This document shows, one piece after another, positions 5,032 through 13,192 of a stretch of DNA of 38,316 nt. A model generated the notes under the pieces. It did not search any database. It was not told the origin of the DNA and saw only the letters and a program-made list of their open reading frames with translations. How positions within the stretch are numbered: position 1 is the stretch's first letter; each line of letters starts with the position of its first letter. The stretch is from Oscillospiraceae bacterium (GTDB lineage: Bacteria > Bacillota > Clostridia > Oscillospirales > Oscillospiraceae), in contig JAAWBZ010000097.1 in the NCBI GenBank assembly GCA_022792945.1, forward strand, positions 1 to 38,316, given 5' to 3'. Both the position numbers and the translations under genes were made by a program.

Positions 5032-6856
5032 CGCAGACGCCCCCTTCCAGCAGCCGGTCCGCGCCGCAGCCGGCGCAGCCGGCCCGGCAGTCCCGGGTCA
5101 CCTGGGACTGATAGGCCCGCTCCCGCTCCCGCCAGAGAAAGTCCCTCTGAACACCCGCCGAGACGGTCTCCCAGGGCAGGACCTCGCCGCGGTCCAAGGC
5201 ACGGGTGTAAAAATCCGGGTCCATGCCGCAGGCGCGGAAGGCCTCCAGCCAGATATCGTAGCGGAAATACTCATCCCAGGCGTCCAGCCGCGCACCGTTT
5301 TCCACGGCCCGCTGGATCACCGCGCCCAGCCGCCGGTCGCCCCGGGCCAGGACGGCCTCCAGGCGGCTGAGGCTGGGGTCGTGCCACTTGTAGTCCACGC
5401 TCTTGGCGTAAATGGCCTCCTTTAAAAGCCGCTGGCGTCGGGTGTACTCCTCCGGAGCGATCTGCGCCTCCCACTGGAAGGGGGTGAAGGGCTTGGGGAC
5501 GAAAAAGGCCGTGGAAACGCTGATACGGCAGCCCCGCTTGCGGCTGCTGGCCTTCTCCCGCCAGACCTTGAGGATTTTGTAGACCAGCTCCGCGATGCCC
5601 AGCACATCCTCGTCGGTCTCAGTGGGTAGACCCAGCATAAAATAGAGCTTGACGCTGCTCCACCCGCCCTCAAAGGCCGTGGCGCAGGTCTCCAGGATCT
5701 CCGCCTCGGTGACATTCTTATTGATGGCGTCCCGCAGCCGCTGCGTGCCGGCCTCGGGGGCGAAGGTGAGGCCGCTTTTGCGCACCTTCTGCACCTTCCC
5801 CATCAGCTCCCGGGAGAAGTTGTCCGCCCGGAGGGACGGCAGAGAAAGGTTGATCTGCCGGGGGACGCAGTAGTCCAGCAGCCGGTCCGTCAGCGGCCCC
5901 AGCCGGCGGTAGTCGGAGGTGGAGAGGCTGGAGAGGGTGATCTCATGGCAGCCGGAGTCGGAGAGCGCCTCCTCCGCCTGCCGGGCCAGGACCTCGGCGC
6001 TGCGGGACCGCACCGGGCGGTAGCAGAAGCCCGCTTGGCAGAAGCGGCACCCGCGGATGCAGCCGCGGAACAGCTCCAGATTGGTCCGGTCGTGGACGAT
6101 CTCCGTGGAGGGAACGATGTCCCGGGTGGGATAGTACGCCTGATCCAGATCCTGGATGATGCGCTTGGTGACTGTCTCCGGCGCGCCCGGCCGGGGCGTA
6201 ATGGCCGCCAGGCGGCCGTCGGGGCCGTAGGTGTGGCTGTAGAAGGAGGGAACATAGACGCCCTCAATCCGGGAAACCGCCTCCAGAAAGGCGTCCTTGT
6301 CCCAGCCCTCCCCCTTGGCCCGGGCGTAGAGGTTTAAAATTTCCACCGTGACCTCCTCCCCCTCGCCCAGGGAGAAGAAGTCGAAGAAATCCGCCAGCGG
6401 CTCGGGGTTGTACATGCACGCACCGCCGGCAAAGACGATATTCTGGAGGCCCGTCCGCTCCGCCGCCCGCAGGGGGACGCCGGAGAGGCGGAGCATGTTG
6501 AGGATATTGGAGTAGCTCATCTCATAGCCCACGGTGAAGGCGATCAGGTCGTGGCAGCGCACCGGATCGCGGCTCTCCAGCGTCCAGAGGGGAATGTTGT
6601 GGAGGCGCATCTGGTGCTCCATATCGCCCCAGGGGGCGAAGGCCCGTTCGCACCAGACGTTCGGCATTTGGTTCATCACGCCGTAGAGGATGCGCATCCC
6701 CAGGTTGGACATTCCGATCTCATAGGTGTCCGGGAAGCAGAACGCCACCCGGACATCCACCTGTGCCGGGTCCTTGACGATCTGGTTGTACTCACCGCCG
6801 ACATAGCGAGCCGGCTTCTGCACCCGGGGCAGAATTCGTTCCATCAGTGTGGTCAT
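5024..6856 (-). CDS. TIGR03960 family B12-binding domain / radical SAM protein
   Basis: A 610-residue protein with an N-terminal B12-binding-like part (VRVAFCFPDTYEIGMSNLG, SGV and FAGG strands) and a radical SAM core. The iron-sulfur motif C-IRG-C-RF-C is at Cys266, Cys270 and Cys273, followed by GFCYRP. The C terminus carries a CRAGCAGC cysteine cluster that may hold a further metal. The open frame extends upstream, but ATG 6856 is chosen because AGAGGT sits 5-8 bases ahead and the family start MERILPRVQKPARYVGGE follows. The substrate is unknown. It is conserved in clostridia together with TIGR03936, downstream of an M50 protease, as seen here. Confidence 0.92.
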   Translation of the reverse strand: MTTLMERILPRVQKPARYVGGEYNQIVKDPAQVDVRVAFCFPDTYEIGMSNLGMRILYGVMNQMPNVWCERAFAPWGDMEHQMRLHNIPLWTLESRDPVRCHDLIAFTVGYEMSYSNILNMLRLSGVPLRAAERTGLQNIVFAGGACMYNPEPLADFFDFFSLGEGEEVTVEILNLYARAKGEGWDKDAFLEAVSRIEGVYVPSFYSHTYGPDGRLAAITPRPGAPETVTKRIIQDLDQAYYPTRDIVPSTEIVHDRTNLELFRGCIRGCRFCQAGFCYRPVRSRSAEVLARQAEEALSDSGCHEITLSSLSTSDYRRLGPLTDRLLDYCVPRQINLSLPSLRADNFSRELMGKVQKVRKSGLTFAPEAGTQRLRDAINKNVTEAEILETCATAFEGGWSSVKLYFMLGLPTETDEDVLGIAELVYKILKVWREKASSRKRGCRISVSTAFFVPKPFTPFQWEAQIAPEEYTRRQRLLKEAIYAKSVDYKWHDPSLSRLEAVLARGDRRLGAVIQRAVENGARLDAWDEYFRYDIWLEAFRACGMDPDFYTRALDRGEVLPWETVSAGVQRDFLWRERERAYQSQVTRDCRAGCAGCGADRLLEGGVCDA

Positions 6857-6909
6857 AGGGGACCTCTTTTCCTGTTCGTTGCCCCCATTATATCGCTTTT
6901 GCCGCCGGA

Positions 6910-7479
6910 TTACAATGGCTTTTTCGCGTCCTCTGCGACGCCCAGGCCCACGCGCAGCAGCGTCAACGCCGCCACCAGGACCGGCCACAGGCCGCCACCC
7001 AGGCCCGCGCTGACCCAGATGGAGAGGCCCGCCAGCCCCGCGCCGCAGACGACCGCCGCCACTGTCATCACCCGCCGTGCCGCCGCCGGTCCGCGCCGCA
7101 GCAGGATCCACGCCCGCAGCGCCCGCCCGCCGTCCAGCGGCGAGACGGGCAGGAGGTTGAACACCGCCAGACACAAAGAGAGCGTGGCGAACATCGGGAA
7201 CCACCGTCCCAGAGGCACCAGACACACATTGGTCAGCGGCCCCGCCAGGGCGCAGAGGATCTCCCGCCGGTAGTCCATCTCCCCGGTCTCCAGCACAGCC
7301 CCGCCCAGGTTCAGCCGCAGCTGCCGGATGGGCACTCCCGTCAGTGCCAGCGCGGCGGCGTGCCCCAGCTCATGGCAGGCCATGGCCGCGCAGAAGGGCC
7401 AGAAGCTGTGCATGGGGTTCAGGTAGTACAGCGCGCACATCATGGCCACCCACCCGGGGCCGATATCAAGAAAGCCCAT
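6910..7479 (-). CDS. Site-2 protease family (M50) membrane metalloprotease, SpoIVFB-like
   Basis: A 189-residue polytopic membrane protein. The zinc site HELGH is at residues 36-40, and the second S2P motif NLLPVSPLDGGR carries the third ligand Asp. Four to five hydrophobic segments are visible. Family members cut transmembrane substrates; SpoIVFB activates pro-sigma-K in the mother cell. Its place directly upstream of the TIGR03960/TIGR03936 pair matches the spoIVFB position in clostridia, so a sporulation role is plausible but inferred. It overlaps the preceding small membrane gene by 14 bases. Confidence 0.88.
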   Translation of the reverse strand: MGFLDIGPGWVAMMCALYYLNPMHSFWPFCAAMACHELGHAAALALTGVPIRQLRLNLGGAVLETGEMDYRREILCALAGPLTNVCLVPLGRWFPMFATLSLCLAVFNLLPVSPLDGGRALRAWILLRRGPAAARRVMTVAAVVCGAGLAGLSIWVSAGLGGGLWPVLVAALTLLRVGLGVAEDAKKPL

Positions 7480-7729
7480 CGCCGGTCATCTCCATATAAA
7501 ATGCCTGCACCGCCTCCCGCAGCGGCGCGCCCTGCTCCATGGAGCCGCCCAGGGCCGCGAAGGCCGCCATGACGCGGTTGTCCTCCCGCCCGATGATCCA
7601 GGGGCGCAGCACCTCCGCCGCCTGGGGGCAGTAAAGCTTGGCGCACAGCGTCAGTGCGCACAGCGCCAGCGACACCTTCCGGCGCGCACCCAGCCGGCTT
7701 GTCCGGGCCGGCGTCCTCTTCTCTTCCAT
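7466..7729 (-). CDS. Small single-pass membrane protein upstream of the M50 protease (87 aa)
   Basis: An 87-residue protein with a basic start (KRTPARTSRLGARRK), one hydrophobic helix (residues about 19-35, VSLALCALTLCAKLY) and an outside tail of about 50 residues. ATG 7729 is preceded by AAGGAGGGA at good spacing. It is not a family I recognise. It occupies the slot where clostridia often carry the M23-type SpoIVFA regulator of SpoIVFB, but no LytM domain is present. It may be a cut-down partner holding the protease in check. The 14-base overlap suggests coupled translation. Confidence 0.7.
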   Translation of the reverse strand: MEEKRTPARTSRLGARRKVSLALCALTLCAKLYCPQAAEVLRPWIIGREDNRVMAAFAALGGSMEQGAPLREAVQAFYMEMTGDGLS

Positions 7730-7900
7730 CCTCGGTCCCTCCTTCGGTCTCGTTGATACAATGTATGCGCCGCGTAGGTTTTCAGAACCGCCGCCGTCCC
7801 GCGGGTTTTTGCCGGAAAAAGCAATGGACATTCCACCCCGGAGGTGCGATAATAGAACCGCAACGCATACCGGCGCCGCTTTTGGCGCACCGGACACAGG

Positions 7901-8126
7901 ATGGACGCCATGCAGCGGGATTTTTACGCGGTATTCGACTTTGACGGCACCATCTCGACGCTCCGCAGCAGCCGGGGGGGCATCATGCAGCCGCTGATGC
8001 CGGAGGTGCTCTGCCCCGGCAGCCATGACAGGGCAGGCGCGGGGCTGTCATCTGCTGCTGGCCAGCGGCACCGACCACGCCGGCGTCAAGGAGGCGCGCG
8101 CTTCTGGGGGTGGACGGCTGTTTTGA
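7901..8126 (+). pseudogene. HAD-family phosphatase remnant
   Basis: The start DFYAVFDFDGTISTLR carries the HAD motif I (DxDGT) and a typical MQPLMPEVLCPG continuation. About 100 residues expected next are missing. A later segment in another frame (CHLLLASGTDHAGVKEA) matches the HAD motif II region, and a third frame (LLGVDGCF) gives its continuation. At least two frame changes and an internal deletion make it non-functional. It is the first of three consecutive relics ahead of the intact SIS gene, which suggests a former operon acting on a sugar phosphate. Confidence 0.7.
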
Positions 8127-8525
8127 GCGCATCCAGATTGCGCTGATGAAGCAGGGCCCGGTCACCCACATCGCCGGCAGCGGCGCGGCCATCGGCGCAT
8201 ATATCGAGGGGCGCCCCGGCCGCTTCCCCCACACGGAGGTCAATGTGGCCTGCAGCGCCTGGAGGCTGGGCATCCCCGCCACCTGCCGCATTGCCACCGG
8301 AGAGGCCACGGGGCGGGACTTCCGCGCCATGTGCCAGTCGGTCTCGTAGCTGGAGGGCGGCGTGTTCTTAAGCTTCGGCTCGGCGGTCATTGGGCCGGAG
8401 ATGTTCCTCCAGGCCCTGTCCATCGCCCGGAACCTGGACCACCCCACCCGGCACATCACCACGGCCAATTTCGACCTGAAGGACCTGGGCGTGACCGGGG
8501 ACGACTGGCGCGGCGTGATGCTGCG
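8127..8525 (+). pseudogene. Deoxyhypusine-synthase-like protein remnant
   Basis: The frame reads ALMKQGPVTHIAGSGAAI, then VACSAWRLGIPATCRIATG, an in-frame TAG at 8347-8349, and on to LEGGVFLSFGSAVIGPEMFL and ITTANFDL. These pieces are the conserved blocks of a deoxyhypusine-synthase-like family that I recall beside PfkB and SIS genes in other bacteria. Blocks between them are missing, so internal deletions accompany the nonsense codon. Bacteria do not make hypusine, so the family's true substrate is unknown. Confidence 0.6.
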
Positions 8526-8909
8526 GCGCTGCTGTGAGGAACGGGACATCCGGACGGACGGCCGGAAATTCCCGGGCACGCGGCCAGCACCTACTGCAAG
8601 CCCAACGAGGCGGAGGGCTGCCGGGCCGTCCACGGCTGTCTGCCGGGGGACGCGGCGGCGGAATGCGCCCTGGCCCTCTCCGACACGACGGGCCGCGGCA
8701 TCTGCATGACCCTGGGAGCGGGCGGCTGCCTCCACGCGGAAAACGGCGGCGTGGTCCATGCGGAAGCCGCCGCGCCGCTGGGGGCGGCTCCGGAGACGGC
8801 CATGGCCAACCTCACCATCGGCAAGCTGGGCGTCACCGGGACGGCCAGCCCGGAAGAAATCTGCGCCGCCGCCCGGCGGCAGCTTCTGCAAGGAGGAAAT
8901 CGAGAATGA
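8526..8909 (+). pseudogene. PfkB-family carbohydrate kinase remnant (3' half)
   Basis: The frame containing YCKPNEAEGCRAVHG, then ICMTLGAGGCLHAENGG and finally ANLTIGKLGVTGTASPEEI matches the C-terminal half of PfkB/ribokinase sugar kinases. The anionic-hole and catalytic-base motif (GAGD) expected after the ITLG strand is gone: the sequence goes from AAAPLGAAPET straight to MANL. The N-terminal sugar-binding half is also missing. Its stop overlaps the start of the SIS gene by 4 bases, so the original gene order is preserved. Confidence 0.65.
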
Positions 8910-9547
8910 CACATTTGGAATTGCTGCTCTCCCGCTATCCGGCGCTGGCCCCCTGCCGGGAGGATATCCAGCGGGCCTTCGCGCTGCTGCGGGACGCCTA
9001 CGCCGGCGGCGGCAAGCTGTTAGCCTGCGGCAACGGCGGCAGCGCCAGCGACGCGGCCCACATCGTGGGCGAGCTGATGAAGTCCTTCGCCCGTCCCCGG
9101 GACATCGGCAGCGCGCGGCAGCGGCTCTGCGACGCCCTGCCCGAGGCCGACGCGGCGTATCTGGCCGCGGGGCTGGAGGGGGCCTTGCCCGCAGTCTCGC
9201 TCCACGGCGAGGTGGCGCTGGTCAGCGCCTTTGCCAACGACGCGGCCCCGGATCTGATCTATGCCCAGCAGGTGCTGGGCCTGGGCCGTCCGGGGGACAG
9301 CCTGCTGGCCCTGAGCACCTCCGGGAACTCGAAAAACGTGGTCCGCGCGGTGCAGACGGCCAAGGCCCTGGGCCTTGGGACCGTGGGCCTCACCGGCCGC
9401 GGCGGCGGCGCGCTGGCCAAGTGGTGCGACGTGTGCGTCCGCGTTCCGGAAACCGAGACCTACCGGGTACAGGAGCTGCACCTGCCGGTCTATCACGCCC
9501 TCTGCCGGATGCTGGAGGACCACTTCTTTGGAGGCGGGGCGGCATGA
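8906..9547 (+). CDS. SIS-domain sugar-phosphate isomerase (GmhA-like)
   Basis: A 213-residue SIS protein resembling sedoheptulose-7-phosphate isomerase. Phosphate-binding loops are visible: CGNGGSASDAAH (residues 41-52) and LSTSGNSKNV. The C-terminal helix QELHLPVYHALCRMLEDHF matches the GmhA active-site helix. The insert between the loops is longer than in E. coli GmhA, as in GmhA-like catabolic relatives. ATG 8906 follows AAGGAGG. The gene overlaps the ROK kinase by 4 bases (ATGA). The exact sugar is unknown, since the HAD and PfkB partners that might define it are degraded. Confidence 0.85.
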   Translation: MTHLELLLSRYPALAPCREDIQRAFALLRDAYAGGGKLLACGNGGSASDAAHIVGELMKSFARPRDIGSARQRLCDALPEADAAYLAAGLEGALPAVSLHGEVALVSAFANDAAPDLIYAQQVLGLGRPGDSLLALSTSGNSKNVVRAVQTAKALGLGTVGLTGRGGGALAKWCDVCVRVPETETYRVQELHLPVYHALCRMLEDHFFGGGAA

Positions 9548-10539
9548 GCGTGGAAAAACTCTGCTTCGGCGTGGACGTGGGCGGCACCAAAACGGCGGTC
9601 TGTGCGGGCCTGGAGCGGGCGGACGGCATGGAAATTCTCGACCGCGCGGCCTTCGCCACCACGCCCCATGAGCCGGAGCCGACTCTCCAGAAGCTCCTGG
9701 CACTTCTGGGGAAGCTGAAAAACACCCACGGCGCGCCGGCAGCGGTGGGCGTCTCCTGCGGCGGGCCGCTGGACGCGGCGGCGGGGAGGATCTATGCCCC
9801 GCCCAACCTCCCCGGCTGGGACGGCGTGGGCATCACCGGGCGCATCACGGCGCATCTGGGCGTCCCGGCGGCGCTGGAGAACGACGCCGACGCCGGCGCT
9901 CTGGCTGAGCACCGCTACGGCGCGGGCCGCGGCGCGGACAGCATGATCTTCCTGACCTTCGGCACCGGCCTGGGGGCAGGGCTGATCCTCAACGGCGCGC
10001 TCTACCGCGGCGCGTCGGGCATGGCCGGCGAGGCGGGCCACATCCGCCTGGCCCCCGGCGGCCCCGTGGGCTACTACAAGGCCGGGTCCTTTGAGGGCTT
10101 TTGCAGCGGCGGCGGCCTCCGGCAGCTGGGGCAGATGGAAATCGAGCGGCGTCTGGCCCAGGGCGGCGCGGCGCCCTGGGTCCGCGCCCACGCCGGGGGC
10201 GGCGGTCCCAGTGCCCGGGAGCTGGCTGAGGCGGCCCGGGCCGGCGACGCGGCGGCGCTGGCGGTCTTCGAGCTGTGCGGGACCCGCTTTGGCGAGGGGC
10301 TTTCGGTGCTCATCGACCTTCTCAACCCCCAGCGCATCGTCGCCGGGAGCATCTTCGCCCGCTGCGAGGACCTGCTGCGCCCCGCCATGGAGCGGGCCAT
10401 CGCCCGGGAGGCCCTGACCCCCAGCGCCCGCGCGTGTCAGGTGGTCCCGGCACAGCTGGGAGAGCAAATCGGAGACTATGCCGCGCTCAGCGTGGCCTTC
10501 GCCTGCGCGGCGGCGGAAAGCCGCGGGAAAGGAGCCTAG
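9544..10539 (+). CDS. ROK-family sugar kinase (glucokinase-like)
   Basis: A 331-residue ROK protein. The ATP-binding start GVDVGGTKTA is at residues 9-18. ENDADAGALAEHRYGAGRG carries the catalytic Asp, TFGTGLGAGLI is the second phosphate loop, and GEAGHIRL supplies the metal His. The usual zinc motif CxCGxxGC is reduced to FCSGGGL, so the structural zinc is probably absent or differently held. It is translationally coupled to the SIS gene and followed 2 bases later by the esterase. It probably phosphorylates a hexose or a related sugar; the substrate is not readable. Confidence 0.88.
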   Translation: MSVEKLCFGVDVGGTKTAVCAGLERADGMEILDRAAFATTPHEPEPTLQKLLALLGKLKNTHGAPAAVGVSCGGPLDAAAGRIYAPPNLPGWDGVGITGRITAHLGVPAALENDADAGALAEHRYGAGRGADSMIFLTFGTGLGAGLILNGALYRGASGMAGEAGHIRLAPGGPVGYYKAGSFEGFCSGGGLRQLGQMEIERRLAQGGAAPWVRAHAGGGGPSARELAEAARAGDAAALAVFELCGTRFGEGLSVLIDLLNPQRIVAGSIFARCEDLLRPAMERAIAREALTPSARACQVVPAQLGEQIGDYAALSVAFACAAAESRGKGA

Positions 10540-10541
10540 AG

Positions 10542-11324
10542 ATGGCCGTATTTCATGGAACCGTCTATGCCGAATCCATTTTGTCCAACGTGGACCTGCA
10601 CGTCCTGCTGCCGCTGCCGGAGGAGCGCGAATACCGTCCGGCCCCGGGCCAACGATACCCGGTGCTGTACCTGCTCCACGGGGCCTACAGCGGCGGCACG
10701 GACTGGCTGTACCGGACGCGGATCGCCTGTTATGCCCAGGCCCACAGCATCGCGGTGGTGCTGGCCTCCGCCGGGAACAGCTTCTATCTGGACCAGCCCC
10801 AGGGGCCGGCCTATGAGCGGTTTTTCGCCCGGGAGCTGCCAAATCTGGCCGAGTCGATCTTCCCCCTGTCGGACCGCCGGGAGGACCGCTATATCGCAGG
10901 CCTCTCCATGGGCGGCTACGGCGCGCTGCGCCTGGCGCTGCTGCATCCGGAGCGCTATACGGCCGCGGCGGCGCTCTCCGGGGCGTTCGACCTGCCGCAG
11001 GACCACGCCCTGCTGGCCCCGCAGCACGCGGCGGGCCAGGCGGTCTTCGCCCCCCTGACCCAGTGCGGCGCGGACCAATGGGACCTGGCGGTCCTGGCCC
11101 GCCGTGCCCAGGCGTCCGGGGCAGCGCTGCCGCGGCTGATGCTCTCCTGCGGCACAGAGGACTTCACCCTGGAGATGAACCGCGCGCAAAGGACCCGCCT
11201 GGAGGCCCTGGGCATCCCCGTCGCCTACGAGGAGCACCCCGGCGCGCATGATTGGGACTATTGGGATACCCATATCCAAAGGGTCCTCGATTGGTTCCAC
11301 ATACAGCCCGCCGCCTCCGCATAA
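10542..11324 (+). CDS. Alpha/beta-hydrolase esterase (tributyrin esterase / esterase D-like)
   Basis: A 260-residue alpha/beta hydrolase with an intact triad. The nucleophile is in GLSMGGYGALR, the acid in CGTEDFT and the base His in GAHDWDYW. The oxyanion-hole segment YLLHGAYSG is also present. It resembles EstA/S-formylglutathione-hydrolase esterases that remove acetyl or feruloyl groups. No signal peptide is present, so it acts inside the cell. It starts 2 bases after the ROK kinase stop. With the kinase and isomerase it could deacylate an imported sugar before phosphorylation, which is inference. Confidence 0.87.
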   Translation: MAVFHGTVYAESILSNVDLHVLLPLPEEREYRPAPGQRYPVLYLLHGAYSGGTDWLYRTRIACYAQAHSIAVVLASAGNSFYLDQPQGPAYERFFARELPNLAESIFPLSDRREDRYIAGLSMGGYGALRLALLHPERYTAAAALSGAFDLPQDHALLAPQHAAGQAVFAPLTQCGADQWDLAVLARRAQASGAALPRLMLSCGTEDFTLEMNRAQRTRLEALGIPVAYEEHPGAHDWDYWDTHIQRVLDWFHIQPAASA

Positions 11325-11380
11325 GACGCTTTCTGAATCAGAATTCTCCATTTTTATGCGGGACAAATCCAATAAAAACC

Positions 11381-11408
11381 GGCCTGCCTGGAAAATCCCA
11401 GGCAGGCC
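11381..11408. terminator. Terminator between esterase and xylB (convergent)
   Basis: A perfect 11-bp stem, GGCCTGCCTGG (11381-11391) with CCAGGCAGGCC (11398-11408), has an A-rich flank at 11371-11378. On the minus strand that flank becomes a U-tract, so it mainly ends xylB; it may also stop the esterase transcript. Confidence 0.75.
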
Positions 11409-11443
11409 GCGGATTGTGATCGCACAGCAGTCATCTGCGAATT

Positions 11444-12904
11444 TCAGCCCAGCACAGGCTTCAGGGCCGGGTAAATTTTCTGGAAGCGCGCGTAGGCCGC
11501 GTCGTAGCGGTCCGCCGCCTTCGCGTCCGGTTCCGCAACGCTGGTCACCTGGACCATGGCGTCGGCGATCTCCTCGACGCTCTGGTACTCGCCGCAGCCC
11601 ACCGCCGCCAGCATCGCCGCGCCCAGGCCCGGGCCTTCCTCCGTGGCGATGGACTCCACCGGCATCCGCAGCACGTCCGCCACCATCTGCTTCCAGATGG
11701 GACTCTTCGCGCCGCCGCCGCAGATCTTCGTGCGCTGGATATCCACCCCCAGGCCCCGGGCGATCTCCACGCTGTCGCGCACCGCAAAGGTCACGCCCTC
11801 CAGGATCGCCTGGGTCATCTGCGCCCGGGTGGTGTTCATGGACAGGCCAATGAACGCGCCGCGGGCCGACGGGTCGTTGTGCGGCGTGCGCTCGCCCATG
11901 AGGTAGGGGGCGAACAGCACCTCGTTCTCCCCGCCCGGCACGAATCCCCGCTGCTCGGCGGCGTAGTCCGACGCCTTCAAAATGTCCTCGGTCCACCACT
12001 TGTTGCACGACGCCGCGCTGAGGATGCAGCCCATCAGATGGTACTTGCCCGTGGCGTGGGCGAAGGCGTGGAGGGCGTGGTTCTCCGGAAGGCGGAAGCG
12101 GTCGTTGGCGATGAACACCGTGCCGGAGGTGCCCAGGGAAATATTGCAGGTGCCGTTCTTCACCGTCCCGGTGCCCACCGCGGCGGCGGCGTTGTCCCCC
12201 GCGCCGGCCATGACCTTGACGCGCTCCGGCAGTCCCAGCTCCCGCGCCGCCGACGGCAGGAGGGTCCCCACGCAGTCGTAGCTCTCGAACAGCGCCGGCA
12301 GCTGCGCCTCGGTGACGCCGCAGATCTCCAGCATCTCCTTCGACCAGCGCTTGCCCGCCACGTCCAGCAGCAGCATGCCCGACGCGTCGGAATAGTCGCA
12401 GCAGTGGACGCCGGTCATTTTATAGGCAATATAGTCCTTGGGCAGCATGATCTTGGCGATGCGCGCAAAATTCTGCGGCTCGTGGTTCTTCACCCAGAGG
12501 AGCTTGGGGGCGGTGAAGCCGGCGAAGGCGATGTTGGCGGTATACGCCGCCAGCTTGTCCTGACCGATCCTGTCGTTGAGGTAAGCGGTCTCCGCGCCGG
12601 TGCGGCCGTCGTTCCAGAGGATGGCGGGGCGGATGACCCGGTCCTCCTTGTCCAGGATGACCAGCCCGTGCATCTGCCCGCCGAAGCTGACGCCGGCCAG
12701 CTGCGAGGCGTCCAGCCCGGCCATCAGCTCCAGAATGCCCGCCTTGGTCTGGGTCCACCAGTCCTCCGGCGCCTGCTCGGACCAGCCGGTGTGCGGCATA
12801 GACAGCGGATATTCCTTCGAGACGGTCCGCAGGATCTTCCCGGCGGCGTCCATGAGAATGAGCTTGACGGACGAGGTACCCAGATCGACACCCAAATAAT
12901 TCAT
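11444..12904 (-). CDS. xylB: Xylulokinase
   Basis: A 486-residue FGGY-family kinase of the usual xylulokinase length. Visible marks are the N-terminal LGVDLGTSSVKLILMD phosphate loop, SFGGQMHGLVILD, the ILWNDGRTGAE substrate segment, the GAGDNAAAAVGTGTV catalytic region and the C-terminal CGGGAKSPIWKQMVADV. It makes D-xylulose 5-phosphate for the pentose phosphate pathway. Two ATG codons compete; 12904 is chosen because GGGG lies 8 bases upstream, whereas it is only 2 bases from the other at 12910. No xylose isomerase or transporter is adjacent. The promoter overlaps a 17-bp palindrome, so control by a repressor is likely. Confidence 0.92.
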   Translation of the reverse strand: MNYLGVDLGTSSVKLILMDAAGKILRTVSKEYPLSMPHTGWSEQAPEDWWTQTKAGILELMAGLDASQLAGVSFGGQMHGLVILDKEDRVIRPAILWNDGRTGAETAYLNDRIGQDKLAAYTANIAFAGFTAPKLLWVKNHEPQNFARIAKIMLPKDYIAYKMTGVHCCDYSDASGMLLLDVAGKRWSKEMLEICGVTEAQLPALFESYDCVGTLLPSAARELGLPERVKVMAGAGDNAAAAVGTGTVKNGTCNISLGTSGTVFIANDRFRLPENHALHAFAHATGKYHLMGCILSAASCNKWWTEDILKASDYAAEQRGFVPGGENEVLFAPYLMGERTPHNDPSARGAFIGLSMNTTRAQMTQAILEGVTFAVRDSVEIARGLGVDIQRTKICGGGAKSPIWKQMVADVLRMPVESIATEEGPGLGAAMLAAVGCGEYQSVEEIADAMVQVTSVAEPDAKAADRYDAAYARFQKIYPALKPVLG

Positions 12905-12946
12905 ATCCATATCCCCTTTTGCAGCCGGTCGCCCGGCGTGTTTTTC

Positions 12947-12986
12947 GATACTGTTATAGTATCCCATAGGAGCGCCCCGCTGTCAA
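12947..12986 (-). promoter_or_regulatory. xylB promoter with overlapping palindromic operator
   Basis: On the minus strand TTGACA (12986-12981) is followed after 17 bases by GATACT. That -10 forms the first arm of the perfect inverted repeat GATACT-N5-AGTATC (12947-12963). A protein on this palindrome would cover the -10 box. The regulator is not encoded nearby. Confidence 0.55.
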
Positions 12987-13113
12987 GTCCTGGGATTGGC
13001 AAAACGCGCCCGCGCCTGGACAAACAGGAGGATGGTTCTTTCCAGGCCTTCGTGCCGCATAGGATGAACCAAAATGCAGGCCGCCGGCGGGGGCGAAACT
13101 TTTCCCGGGAGTG

Positions 13114-13156
13114 ATGCTTCAAGCATATTGTTCTTCCCCGCGGACCGTGCTATAAT
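13114..13156 (+). promoter_or_regulatory. Promoter of the SLH/Ig surface protein
   Basis: TTGTTC (13128-13133), a 17-base spacer and a perfect TATAAT (13151-13156) precede the gene by 37 bases. A 13-bp palindrome, ATGCTT-C-AAGCAT (13114-13126), touches the -35 and may be a regulator site. Confidence 0.6.
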
Positions 13157-13192
13157 GGCAGTAATAGGATTTTGGAAACAGGAGGCTTCGGC

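Noticed and set aside
4231-5370. 379-codon plus-strand frame opposite the DUF2344 and radical SAM genes
   Set aside because: It is an antisense shadow of two recognised genes; Pro/Arg/Gln-rich and without domains.
6857-7225. Upstream extension of the TIGR03960 frame
   Set aside because: It overlaps the M50 protease gene and is low complexity. The conserved N terminus and a ribosome binding site place the start at 6856.
8758-9540. Extension of the ROK kinase frame through the SIS gene
   Set aside because: It is an out-of-frame reading of the SIS gene; the kinase begins with GVDVGGTK just after ATG 9544.
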